A DNA stretch of 64,000 nucleotides from Lucinisca nassula. Lineage: Eukaryota > Mollusca > Bivalvia > Lucinida > Lucinidae. The first letter of the stretch is position 1. Each line of letters begins with the position of its first letter. Shown here piece by piece: positions 52,580 through 62,255 of this stretch. Location: positions 96,958,149 through 97,022,148 of the forward strand of contig OY757021.1 of NCBI GenBank assembly GCA_963580285.1, given 5' to 3'. The translations under genes and the position numbers were made by a program. The notes under the pieces were generated by a model. It saw only the letters and a list, made by a program, of their open reading frames with translations, made no database searches and was not told where the DNA came from.

Positions 52580-52831
52580 CATTACAAGAAAACACCTGTG
52601 TGTCATTGTGCATTTTTTCACATCTTCAAAATGGCTACTTTTCTGATGAAAATTTGTGACATTTTTCTTATTCAAACATAGGTTGTGGGTGCTCGTTGGT
52701 TCTAACGAGTACCAACACCCTATGTCTAGGAGCAGAAATAAGAAAAATAATGTATACTCCGTAAACCCCAGTTTTCTCTATATGAAGTGGAGTTAAGGGG
52801 GTGTTCATTTCACGGACTTTTTCACGTGATG
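52580..52831 (+). mobile_element. Family B element
   Basis: CATTACAAGAAAACACCTG to CGGACTTTTTCACGTGATG. The core is shortened to GTGCTCGTTGGTTCTAACG. Confidence 0.9.
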
Positions 52832-53542
52832 CATGGTTCTAAACACCTTCTAAAGCTTGGAACTCTCAATTCTGTGGAGACAGTTATTTATCTACTGACA
52901 TACATTTCATATTCTAGGCAATGTCTGCATTAAAAATTGAATAAAAAGAGGAGGAAGTTCCATTATGTTTAGACACTCTGTCTTGTAACATATTTTTATC
53001 TTCGTTATTTCTATTTTGGGTTAAACTATTTAGAGTAAACCTGAATCTAAAAAGACATCCTGATATTGATAGACTTCGACTGGCATGCTTTTATTGTCAT
53101 GTTTAAACGGATATGTGTGTCAAGATTATAGCTTTGTATGATTGATCTCTTTTGATAATGCGCAGTTCTTACGCCCAATGCGGACCAGAACATGATGCAG
53201 ACAGTTATAAGGGAAATACAGTTACTCGTGCGTCGTCTGTGCGACGCACCGTGCAACATGTTCGCCAATGCAATATATGTACATTACAGACCCCGAAAAA
53301 GAAATATTTAAAGTGAAGAATATATTCTTATTTCGAAAACCTTAAGTGTTTTTTTTTCCAATCAGGTGTTTGTATTATTTTGCCAGTCTCCCCGCAATAT
53401 AACGTGTTTTAAGTAGCGTTTCATTGAATAGTGCTATTTGTGCTATTTACATCCATTATTGACAAAAACATGCTTTATCATTTTATTTAAGATACCTTTT
53501 TCTGCATTATGTGATACAGCCGAACTTTATTGGTTCGAACAT
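52832..53542. other. No gene seen
   Basis: Unique AT-rich sequence; a Family F-like end (CAGCCGAACTTTATTGG) sits at ~53518. Confidence 0.3.
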
Positions 53543-53682
53543 TACCAAAACACGCCTATACAAAATACATTGTAAATTCTACCGCCCTAAAACCGAATTT
53601 TGTAGATGAATATTGTGATCTTCAATGCGGTTCTAACGAGTACCAACAATCTAATATTTTAGAGCAGAAATAAGTATGGATA
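53543..53682 (-). mobile_element. Family A half element
   Basis: CATTACCAAAACACGCC, then one arm only (GCGGTTCTAACGAGTACC) to GAGCAGAAATAAG. Confidence 0.75.
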
Positions 53683-53699
53683 CTCATATCGCCAGGCAT

Positions 53700-53757
53700 C
53701 ATTAAAACAGGCCTATATTTTAACTCACTCAAACTCAACTTGTATATAGTAAAACTA
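53700..53757 (+). mobile_element. Family A left-end scrap
   Basis: CATTAAAACAGGCCTATATT, TTGTATATAGTAAAACTA. Cut off by the next A copy. Confidence 0.6.
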
Positions 53758-54021
53758 CATCACGAAAACACGCCATGTTATTTTGAACCCCCCCCCCCCA
53801 ACTACAATCCCACTTTTATATGGTAAAACGCGGGTTTTACACGGGTAAACCTGATTTTTCTTCTTTTTTTGGTCTAAAATATAGATTGTGGGTACTCGTT
53901 AGAACCGCCTCGATTAGGCGTTTCTAACGTGTACCCAAAATCTATATTTTGAGCAAAAATAAGAAATATATCATAATTTTTCATATAAGAAATATATCAT
54001 AATTTTTCATAGTAAAATCTT
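53758..54021 (+). mobile_element. Family A element, right end lost
   Basis: CATCACGAAAACACGCC, an 11-base C run, core around CCGCCTCGATTAGGCG. The right module has a doubled AAGAAATATATCATAATTTT and stops. Confidence 0.85.
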
Positions 54022-54277
54022 CATAACACACCCGTGTGACATAGTGCAAAATGGCTGCTAAAATTTTGTGATATTTATCTTATTTGCATTCCAATCACAA
54101 ATTATTTGTTCTCGATAGAACCGCCACAATGATGCAGTTCTAACGAGTACATCCAACCCATGTCTTAGAGCAGAAATAAGCAAAATAATATATACCCCTG
54201 TCCCCCCCCCCCCCCAGTTTAACTGTGCAAATGTGAGATTTAAGGGGTCAATATTATATAGACGTGTTTTCGTGATG
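54022..54277. mobile_element. Hybrid B/A element
   Basis: The left half is Family B (ACACACCCGTGTGACATAG, AAAATGGCTGCTAAAAT). The right half beyond the core is Family A (AAGGGGTCAATATTATATAG, ACGTGTTTTCGTGATG). The core is present on both sides of the switch (CGATAGAACCGCC / GCAGTTCTAACGAGTAC). A 15-base C run lies in the A half. Confidence 0.8.
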
Positions 54278-54309
54278 TTTGACTGATTTACTAAGTATAA
54301 CGTTTCTGT

Positions 54310-54510
54310 GTTCTATAACATAAAAAGAATGTTGTGTGTACTCATTAGAAAAGTCTCACTGAGGCGACTGTAATGAGAGCACACAGCATATCTAGAGCTA
54401 TTGGAAGAGTTTCGTGGTGACAACTGAATGGATATGACAAAACCTATGCTAAACGAGCCATCGGTGCTCGAGACATTGCGACTCGGCGGTGATATCCATA
54501 TCAAATAAGG
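54310..54510 (-). mobile_element. Family F partial element
   Basis: TGTGTGTACTCATTAGAAA and GTAATGAGAGCACACAGC are the core. AACGAGCCATCGGTGCTCGA is the inner end segment. Confidence 0.65.
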
Positions 54511-54568
54511 CTACTTTCTATGACGCGAAAAACGACATGGTTGATGTGCCTTATTTCTTTTCTACAAA

Positions 54569-55870
54569 TACGAGGGTGAGTCAATAAAAAACAGCCATGA
54601 GAGATCGATCTCTTCATTTTCGATGTAATTGCCCTCTAGATTGATACACTTGGACCAACGCTGTTCCAGTGCCATCATCCCAGAACTGAAGAAGCCAGGC
54701 TCCTTGTCTCCAACCCACTACTCAACTGCCGCCACGACTTCTTCATTGGACCGGACATGACATCCACGGCTATCCTTTTTTCAAGTTTGGGAATAGAAAA
54801 TAGTCACTAGGAGCTTAGTCCGGAAAATAGGCAGGGTGTGGTATTAGCCCGTACCCGTTCCACTGAACATCATCCATTGCAAGTTTACAAGTGTGGACCC
54901 TTGCATTGTCCTGTTGGAGCAGAACCCATTTGGAGAGTTTACCTTGGCGTTTTTCTGCGTTTTTCGCAGTTCTCAGTTGGTCGAGCAAATTTGCATAATT
55001 TGCACCGCTTTGCTAACATACGGTTGCCATCACCTTGACAGCGGATGATGGTATTTTGAACTTCCTTTGCCTTGGAGACCCCGGCCCTACCCACTGGTGA
55101 CTTTGAGCTTTAATTTCTGGCTCATAATAATGGACTCCGGTCCTATCTGCAGTCTCCAGACGTGAACTTTGACCTAAACCGCTTTAATAATGCGCTGTAT
55201 ACTGATGCTCTGGCTGCCATTTGCTCGTCGCTAAAGGATTTTGGGACCCGACGGACTGTTAGCTTGCGCATACACAAGCGATCATGTAAAATTGTAAAAA
55301 AGCTACCATATGATATGTGTACTGCATTCACTATTTCTTCCACCTTAATTCCCCTATCAGTGTACACCAGACCCCGTACTTTGTTACACATTTCTTCATC
55401 CATCACGAAAACACACCTATATAATTTGACCCCCTTGAACCCCACTTATATATAGTAAAACTGGGGTTTCCAGGGGTAAACGTTATTTTACTTATTTCTG
55501 CTCTAAAATATAGCTTGTGAGTACTCGTTAGAACCGCCTCGTTGAGGCGGTTCTAACGAGTATCCACAATCTATATTTTGAGCAGAAATAGGAAAAATAC
55601 CACAGTTTTTCATCTAAATTTTTTCATTTTTTCGGCGATAAATGCTGATAAGCGTCCCGAACTGCTATAGACCGTCTACCCCGTTTGAATCCCCCAACCT
55701 AGAATTAATCTTGTGCATACGATGGTGCAAAAGACCCATAAATGCCGGTGAATTCGCAATGTATTTCCTGACCTGTTTTTCCTTTCAAATACAAGTGTGG
55801 AGTTACAGCATGGTACTCAGCTTTTGACGAAAAGCTTGCTTTTGCATCGCTAGCCATGTTTAACGTTCAT
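54569..55870 (-). pseudogene. Mariner transposase relic
   Basis: Minus-strand reading starts near 55857 with MASDAKASFSSKAEYH, and LYLKGKTGQEIH fits the mariner N-terminal helix-turn-helix region. A Family A element then interrupts. DEEMCNKVRGLVYTDRG, SFFTILHDRLCMRKL and VPKSFSDEQMAARASV follow. The first catalytic Asp site is altered (TADRTG). The second survives in another frame as LQQDNARVHT. The third lies in HPAYFPD-stop-APSDYFLFPNL. About 20 residues between the first and second sites are deleted. The 3' edge ACGAGGGTGAGTCAATAAAA next to TA is a typical mariner end. Frameshifts and stops make it inactive. Confidence 0.87.
55401..55642 (+). mobile_element. Family A element nested in mariner
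   Basis: CATCACGAAAACACACC, perfect core around CCGCCTCGTTGAGGCGG, right module to TTCGGCGATAA, where the last ~37 bp are missing and mariner sequence resumes. Confidence 0.9.
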
Positions 55871-56113
55871 TACGATAAGTGTGCATTTTGCCCTCATGCC
55901 TAAAACATGTATTGAAACAAGGTATGAAAATCTTTGTTGTCTAGGTCAATTGGAAATGGGAACGACTGGTTACTTTTGGCTTGATCTTGTAGTTCATGGG
56001 TGCTTGATGGACTCACCCAAAAGCTATGCTCTAAAACAAGCAGTTGGCAACTCATGTATGTCCATTTTTTCTTCATATATAGTGTGTTTTACAAGGATTA
56101 TCATTACACGGAC
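55871..56113. other. Unrecognised sequence
   Basis: A 78-codon plus frame (55881-56117) has no known motif. Its end, ATCATTACACGGAC, looks like a Family B end that SINE-3 has split. Confidence 0.3.
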
Positions 56114-56326
56114 GTGATGGGCCTTCGTGGCCTAGCGGGTAAAAGCGCTGACTCTTACTTATAAGGTCTCTCAACGCTGTGGTTCAAGCCTGGCTCGGGT
56201 CACATGTGAGACGCTAAGTACTGCTGTTTGTCTCCTGGTATTCCAGTTTTCGACCACATATGATTAACTATCAGCTCGATATGAGTAAAATAATCTTGAA
56301 AGTGCCGTTAAACCAAAATAACAAAA
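56114..56326 (+). mobile_element. SINE-3, full length
   Basis: tRNA-like head with TGGCCTAGCGGG (A-box region) and GGTTCAAGCC (B-box). Body GTCTCCTGGTATTCCAG, tail AGCTCGATATGAGTAAAATA then GTGCCGTTAAACC and an A-rich end. ACACGGAC flanks it (56106-56113, 56327-56334). Confidence 0.85.
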
Positions 56327-56382
56327 ACACGGACTTTGTGTTGCACCGTCCCTGCGTTGTCTGTCAAACGACTATTAAGGCA

Positions 56383-56764
56383 TATTCTAATGCACTTACG
56401 TATATAACGCGACGTCTGATTGGATAACGTCAAATATTTGCGACAGTATATTCCACGATATACTGTCGGAAATCCGACGTCACCACGTAACGTCGTTTTT
56501 CATTGGCTGACATTTGGTTTTACGTAGCTCACAACGCCTGCCGGTTTGTGCAAAATAGTACAATTTTTAACAAAACAACCGAATAAGTGCATTAGAATGG
56601 GGATAACTGTATTGAAAATTGTCATTTGGGGAGGTAAATCGGTGGTTTTACGTTCGCAAATTCCGTTTTACGGCTCCGCTGACGCGTCGCCGTAAAACGA
56701 AATTTCCGACCGTAAAACCACCGATTTACCTCCCCAAATGACAATTTTGAATACAGTTATCCCC
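56383..56764 (+). mobile_element. Family K terminal-hairpin element
   Basis: ATTCTAATGCACTTA at 56382-56396 is inverted as TAAGTGCATTAGAAT at ~56584-56598. Between them are CGACGTCTGATTGG, a GACAGTATATTCC...ATATACTGTC palindrome and CCGACGTCACCACG. The right part, 56599-56764, is one hairpin with ~76 bp arms (GGGGATAACTGTATTG to CAATTTTGAATACAG and CCCC) closed around TCCGCTGACGCGTC. Confidence 0.75.
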
Positions 56765-56960
56765 TAATTATAAACTAAAGCACATACGGAAAGCACCTCA
56801 GTGTAAGAAAAGCTCTAACACGGACATTCTTTTCTAGAGAAAATATGTGATATTGTCCTCAAATATAGGTTACGAATGGGATGACGTGATAACGAGTACA
56901 TACAACTTGAACCTTTGAGCAGAAAAAAGGAAAGTTATGCACATGTTAATACTGTCAGTT
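56765..56960. other. No gene seen
   Basis: ATAGGTTACGAATGGG and AACGAGTACATACAACTTG at ~56866-56915 are a very worn A/B core. Confidence 0.35.
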
Positions 56961-56967
56961 TGCTTTA

Positions 56968-57179
56968 CTTCAAATGCCCATTTATACCGGAAAATCCAAA
57001 ACGTGTAGTTGGCAAAATGTGCAGGTCCAGAATAATGCCGCCTTCTGCGGCGTCTGATCGGGACCTACGCTGTTTGCAAACAGTTTAGCTATTTTCCAAA
57101 TAAATTTTGAAGAAAACACAACCCGCATCTCTGTTTGAAATGATAGGTAGCAGATTCCATTCAGTAAAAATTGGGTTAC
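56968..57179 (+). mobile_element. Family P element
   Basis: GCCCATTTATACCGG, GCAAAATGTGCAGGTCC to GGACCTACGCTGTTTGC, right module with AACACAACCCGCATC and AAATTGGGTTA. Confidence 0.78.
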
Positions 57180-57191
57180 AAGTATACAGTA

Positions 57192-57400
57192 CAGAATAGA
57201 AGTGGAGGCAATGATCAGGAATCAATACAATTAACCAACAGCTCCCATCAGAGACAACAAAGGGAAAGAACCACAAACATGAAATAACTAGACCCTAATG
57301 GAAACAGCAATAGCGGAAAACCAAAAGGACAGTTACTTTACCGCAAAATGGCCAATTGGCTATCCGAAACAAAAACATATAAGCGTTCGATTATATTCGC
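57192..57400 (-). repeat. Family C fragment
   Basis: AGAAGTGGAGGCAATGATCA, CTCCCATCAGAGACAACAA and GCAAAATGGCCAATTGGC. Confidence 0.68.
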
Positions 57401-57463
57401 CCTAGTTATGAATACACATATGTCATTTTTGGAGTGTTTCTATCATTGAAGAAGTTATTTTGG

Positions 57464-57494
<31 letters not shown>

Positions 57495-57892
57495 CAATTT
57501 AAATCTCAGTATTATGGCACAACGGTTGCACCTGGTAGCAAATAATCAACTTTGCGTGACTATTCCAAAAACTATTTTTTCACATAGATTAGTATCCCAA
57601 TTGTATTGCATTCACAGCTTTTCGGGCCGAGAGAGATATACATGTACATGTAAATGTGTTTTTGTTCCTCACATTTATGTGGGTGAAAAGTGGTCATGGA
57701 ACATCACCTTTTAGGACACCTTATCTAATTCTTGATGTAATGGAACTTATCTTCTCAGAGTGTTACTGTAACCCCCTAAAGACTTTATATGACGTGTGGT
57801 AGCTGTAAAAGTTCTCCCCGTACATTCATTTAATGCTCTTAATAGTTCCAATCCTCAGGCTGCTTTTCACCTTTCTTCAATTCGTCACGAGA
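57401..57892. other. No gene seen
   Basis: A ~27-base A run at ~57468-57494, then unique sequence. Confidence 0.35.
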
Positions 57893-58161
57893 ACACGCCT
57901 ATATAATTTTGATCCCCTAGAACCCCACTTGTATGTGGTAAAACTGGGGGGGGGGGGTTATACCTTATTTTTCTTATTTCTGCTCTAAAATATAGATTGT
58001 GGGTACTCGTTAGAACCGCCTTAATGAGGCGGTTCTAACGAATGCCAACAATCTATATTTTGAGCGGAAATAAGAAAAATATCACAATTTTTCATCATAA
58101 AATTTTCATTTTTTCGGCGATAAAGGTGGCAATATATTTGTATAGGCTTGTTTGCGTGATG
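57893..58161 (+). mobile_element. Family A element
   Basis: CGTCACGAGAACACGCC to GGCTTGTTTGCGTGATG. An expanded G run in place of GGGGTTTACAGGGG, core around CCGCCTTAATGAGGCGG. Confidence 0.9.
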
Positions 58162-58164
58162 TTG

Positions 58165-58330
58165 AGCCGTTTGACCATTTTGAAGGAAAGTAACTGTCCT
58201 TTTGGCTTTCTGTTCGTGATGTTTTCATTAAGGTTTAGTGTTTCTTTCCCTTTGGTGTCTCTGTGTTGTGCACTTGTATCGATTCCTGGTCATTGCCTTC
58301 ACTTCTGTATAGCTAATATTTTCAAAAATT
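58165..58330 (+). repeat. Family C fragment
   Basis: CTTTTGGCTTTCTGTTCG, TTCTTTCCCTTTGGTGTCTC and CATTGCCTTCACTTCTGTA. Confidence 0.65.
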
Positions 58331-58654
58331 CACTATGAAATCTTTAGTTTAAACTTTTATTTCATTTGTATACATATAACATTACAATAGACAAAAACAC
58401 GTGACAATACATCAATACATACAAACTGGAACAAGAAGAAAGTCATTTGACTTTTTTTTATCTGTATCCAAAACAATACTATATATCAGTACAACTTATA
58501 TGTGATCTTGGAACAGGTTGACAGTAATCAGTAATGGAATATGTGGTGTCAATAAATATAGTGACAATTGACGTATTTTAGTTTATTTTAGCAAAAATAG
58601 TAAAAATTGAGATGAGAATATGATATGTTTTAGGACATTTTTGTCCATGTCACC
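58331..58654. other. No gene seen
   Basis: AT-rich unique sequence. Confidence 0.35.
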
Positions 58655-58857
58655 CATTACGTAAACAGGCCTATACAAATACATTGCCACCTTTATCGCC
58701 GGAAAAATGAAAATTTATGACGAAAAATTGTGATATTTTTATTTCCGCTCAAAATACAGATTGTGGGCACTCGTTAGAACCGCCCCATCGAGGCGGTTCT
58801 GACGAGTACCCACAATCCACATTCTAGAGCAGAAATAGGAAAAATAAGGTATACTTT
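58655..58857 (-). mobile_element. Family A element, distal module lost
   Basis: CATTACGTAAACAGGCC, core around CCGCCCCATCGAGGCGG, ending after GGAAAAATAAGGTATAC. Confidence 0.85.
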
Positions 58858-59124
58858 TGAAATATTTGACCCAAAGGACTATAAACAAATATCTATATTA
58901 TGACAGAGCTGCTAGATGAAAGGTTCTATGTGTCAAAGACATGGATACTTTGACCATTAATAAAGTTTATGTCAGGGTGGTACTGTTGCATCAGGTTTCA
59001 GATAGAGCTAAATTAATGTGGCATTCTTTATCCTTCTCTTTGGATTCGAAAAAAAATGAGAACGCACAATTATGTATCAAATTTGTGTGAATTTCACTGT
59101 CATGAGTACCGTCGAAAACACAAT
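58858..59124. other. No gene seen
   Basis: Unique AT-rich sequence. Confidence 0.3.
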
Positions 59125-59355
59125 TTAACCCATTTAGTACCAGAAACCCCCCAAAACGGGTACCCTGGCAATCAGTGCAGGCCCAGACCAGACGCCGCAG
59201 AACGCGGCGTCTGATCAGGGCCTCCACTGTTTGCTAAAAGTTTAGCCATTTTCCAAATAAATTTTGAAGAACACACAACCTGACATCCCTAAATTTTGAA
59301 ATGGACTCATGCTGTATATAAGGTGGAAGATTCTATTTTGTACAAAAAGGGTTAA
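59125..59355 (+). mobile_element. Family P element
   Basis: TTAACCCATTTAGTACC to TTGTACAAAAAGGGTTAA, with the GACGCCGCAGAACGCGGCGT loop region, almost identical in layout to 28.7 kb. Confidence 0.92.
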
Positions 59356-59647
59356 TTGGGGGAGTAATAACAGTAATTATTGCAGGAATTTGATAAAGCG
59401 ATGCATAATGATACATTAAAGACTTAGATAAGGTGTCCTAACAGGTAATGTTTCATGACGTATGTACAAGCCTTAGATAACGGAAATGGAATGACATACG
59501 AATATCCCTAGACAAGACTGTCAAGGTGACTCTCAGAGTGTTACTGTAACTCCCAAATGACTTAATATGACGGGCACTCCATCACTGCTACATAAATTCC
59601 TGAATCAGACGACAATCTGAGTTTTTTTAAAAAAAACATATGTATAG

Positions 59648-59720
59648 TAAATAAGGCTTGACGTTACATGTGAATCGTCTGCTGGGCAGACGATTGACAT
59701 GTAAAGTCAGGCCTTATTTT
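59648..59720. repeat. Hairpin, ~33 bp arms
   Basis: AAATAAGGC, TACATGT and ATCGTCTGC on the left pair with GCAGACGAT, ACATGTA and GCCTTATTT on the right. Confidence 0.8.
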
Positions 59721-59880
59721 CACTGAAAATTAGAAAAGTCCACTTTGGTATGCCGTCTGCTAGTCTCGATTCGCAGTTGAAGGTTCAAAACGTCGGCGAA
59801 ATGGACAACTTTTCAAAACAGAAGTAAAGATAATGGTCAGAAGTTACCCGTTTCACCCTAGACACCAAAACCAAAGAAGC

Positions 59881-60314
59881 TAACACGAAAACACACCTAT
59901 ATAATATTGACCCCCTTCGACAATTCGCACTTTTATATTATTATGCATTATCATTCTTACTTTTTTACTTTTAATATCCTCATAATTATTCATGCCATTT
60001 AACCATTAACCGTTTGACGCTTATGACCCACAAAGAGGATTGACGCGTCGTTAAACACGAAATCATCATCATCATTATACTTTTATATAGTAAAACTGGG
60101 GTTTATAGGGGTAAACCTCATTTTTCTTATTTATGCTCTAAAATAAAGATTGTGGGTACTCGTTAGAACCGCCTCCATGAGACGGTTCTTACGTGTACCC
60201 GCAATCTGTATTTTGAGCATAAATAAGAAAAATATCACAATTTTTCATCTTAAAATTTTCATTTTCCGGCGGGAAATAATTACTATGTATTTCTATTGGC
60301 GTGTTTTCGGTATG
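59881..60314 (+). mobile_element. Family A element split by a retroposon
   Basis: TAACACGAAAACACACC to GGCGTGTTTTCGGTATG. The left module is interrupted at CACTTTTATAT; core around CCGCCTCCATGAGACGG. Confidence 0.88.
59939..60078 (+). mobile_element. Short retroposon with (ATC)n tail and 10 bp duplication
   Basis: ACTTTTATAT at 59929-59938 and 60079-60088 flanks a 140 bp insert. The insert ends GCGTCGTTAAACACGAA then ATCATCATCATCATTAT, a retroposon 3' end. It has no tRNA head, so it is 5' truncated. Confidence 0.82.
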
Positions 60315-61150
60315 ATCACTGCCCAAAACATAGATTAAGGAAGAATACGATTTGCAAAAGCTACATAAAAAAACAACATTTAGTGCGTATGCCATTTTAA
60401 TGAGCAAAGTTTTAAGAACACGTTAACTGACGGTGCTGTTAGGTTTGAACAAGTAGGGCCAGAATTTTATAACCATTTAAAACATTTTCTATTTTATTTT
60501 CTCTTTCTGCAAATGGTAAGCTATGGTCTGCCACAATGTGACGACCTTTTACTAGGCATCATTTTTGGTTGTGTTTTGTTGACATTTTGATATAGTTGCT
60601 TCTGTTGAAAGGGTCAAGATCTGGTGATCTTCTGGCGTGATGTTCACTATATGCCTTACGATTTATTTTGATCATAAAAAGGTCTTCAAGCATTTCATGA
60701 TGTCTGGCATTTTTCAGTGCCATGCAAATAACATTTAATTGCCAATTCATCTGAAGCTGTACGCCAGTTTCACTTGAGTTTACGCACAGCAAATGTACAT
60801 TAAGGTCTGTGTAATTAGTGAAGAAGATCAGAATGCGCACACATGCAATCTTATCAGCTTTCACTGATTGCATGGGCCTTTTTTTGTTTTACAGCGTATA
60901 TACTACGGGTTATCCAAAGAACAGCAAGTGAAGACTCAGACAGACTGACTTAATGATCGGGTTGATCTGGGTATTTGCTGGTCTCAAAAGCCTTTATGGA
61001 GGCATTGGCATGCACTGGCTCATTTTCAAATAAATGGCATAATTTCAGGTTCAGCGCAAGTTATAGAATGTTGTACAGAGTTGTTTTGTTATAGCCATTC
61101 AGTTGTGAAAGTTTATACTTACATCTCATACAATGCATACATGCATATTG
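60315..61150. other. No gene seen
   Basis: A 104-codon minus frame (60873-60559) has no known domain. A faint P-like stretch (GTGAAGACTCAGACAGACTG) is at ~60928. Confidence 0.35.
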
Positions 61151-61763
61151 CACCATGTGAGCAAGTCCATGGACTGAACACCCACTAAACCCCAATTTAT
61201 ATAGAGAAAACTGGGGTGTACGGGGATATGCATTATTTTTCTTATTTCTGCTCCAAGACATATGTTATGGGTACTCCTTAGTACCACGTCAATCAGGCGA
61301 TTCTGTCGAGCACCCACAACCTATGTTTGCAGTATAAATAATGAAAATATCGCGGATTTTCATTTGAAAAGTAGCCATTCTGCAGATGAGACAAATCCAA
61401 TTCTGCAGATAGGACAAAAATCCACAATGTCGAGCGGGTGTGATATCGTTTTGTTTGGTTTGAGGTTTAACGTCCCCGTCAACACTGTAAAGGTCATTTT
61501 GGAGACGTTGCTTTCAATTTTGTGGGACTTTTACCCGACACTGAGATAAAATGACATCTCAAGCCCTGTGGCCCAATGAAACCAATAGGGTTTATAAGCA
61601 GGGACGGGCCGACTCGCACCGCTTTGCCTGGGCAGGCTTAGATCCTCTAAGCGGTTTACCAGTACTCATGTGCGAGTCGGTTTCAGCTCTGCGTGGAAGC
61701 ATCATGCAGCCCATATATTTCTTCAAGCCCCGATTGGCGGGGGCCAGGTGTGTTATCGTAATG
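61151..61763 (-). mobile_element. Family B element split by SINE-1
   Basis: CACCATGTGAGCAAGTCC, core around CCACGTCAATCAGGCG, then GTAGCCATTCTGCAGATGAG partly doubled. The terminal GGTGTGNTATCGT is duplicated by SINE-1. Confidence 0.82.
61450..61746 (-). mobile_element. SINE-1 in a B end, 13 bp duplication
   Basis: GGTGTGATATCGT (61437-61449) and GGTGTGTTATCGT (61747-61759) flank it, one mismatch. Full length from TTTGGTTTGAGGTTTAACG to CCCGATTGGCGGGGGCC. Confidence 0.92.
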
Positions 61764-61846
61764 GAATAACATAAGCCACATTATGCGAGAAGATATGTGG
61801 GAACAGCGAAGGTTCTGATAAGCCACTACAGCATGCCTGACTAGCT

Positions 61847-62255
61847 CACCAGGTTAACGAGTTCCGGGTGTAATAAAAGTTTTACATCCCACTTTATATA
61901 GAAAAATACCACTTCATCCAGAAAAGTCGAAGCCTCCGTGATGTGGTGGTTATGCTACTCGCCTTGTAAACTAGGGGTCGCAGGATCGATCCCGGGCTTC
62001 TGCAGACTATCGGATGAGTCTTAAAACCGAGGCCCAGTCTCCGTATGACCTCAGCTGTTGGTGAGACGTAAACACAAACACTCACTCATTTAGAAAAATT
62101 GGGTTTGCTTTTTCCTTAGTTTTTTAAAAAAAAAAAAAAAAATCAGAGATTGTAGGTACTCGTTAGAACCGCCTCAGTTCGTACGAGCATCCTCAATCTA
62201 TATTTGGATAAGAAATATGAAGAAATCAACTATTTTCATATGAAAAATGCTACAT
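61847..62255 (-). mobile_element. Family B element split by SINE-2
   Basis: CACCAGGTTAACGAGTTCC and CCCACTTTATATAGAAAAAT before the SINE; GGTTTGCTTTTTCC, an A run and TAGGTACTCGTTAGAACCGC after it. The distal module is partial. Confidence 0.75.
61908..62090 (+). mobile_element. SINE-2 in B, 9 bp duplication
   Basis: TAGAAAAAT at 61899-61907 and 62091-62099. Head GCCTCCGTGATGTGGTGG and GGTCGCAGGATCGATCCC, tail GTGAGACGTAAACACAAACA plus CTCACTCA. Confidence 0.9.

Noticed and set aside
2078..58338. Recurring peptide SIPGHCLHF
   Set aside because: It is the translation of Family C DNA; surrounding residues are not conserved between copies.
60559..60873. 104-codon minus-strand frame
   Set aside because: No known domain, no supporting signals; a frame of this length is plausible by chance in 64 kb.
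20444..61769. Recurring peptide MTSQALPPNETN
   Set aside because: It is the translation of SINE-1 (minus sense), seen at 20.4, 35.4, 50.3 and 61.6 kb with different continuations.
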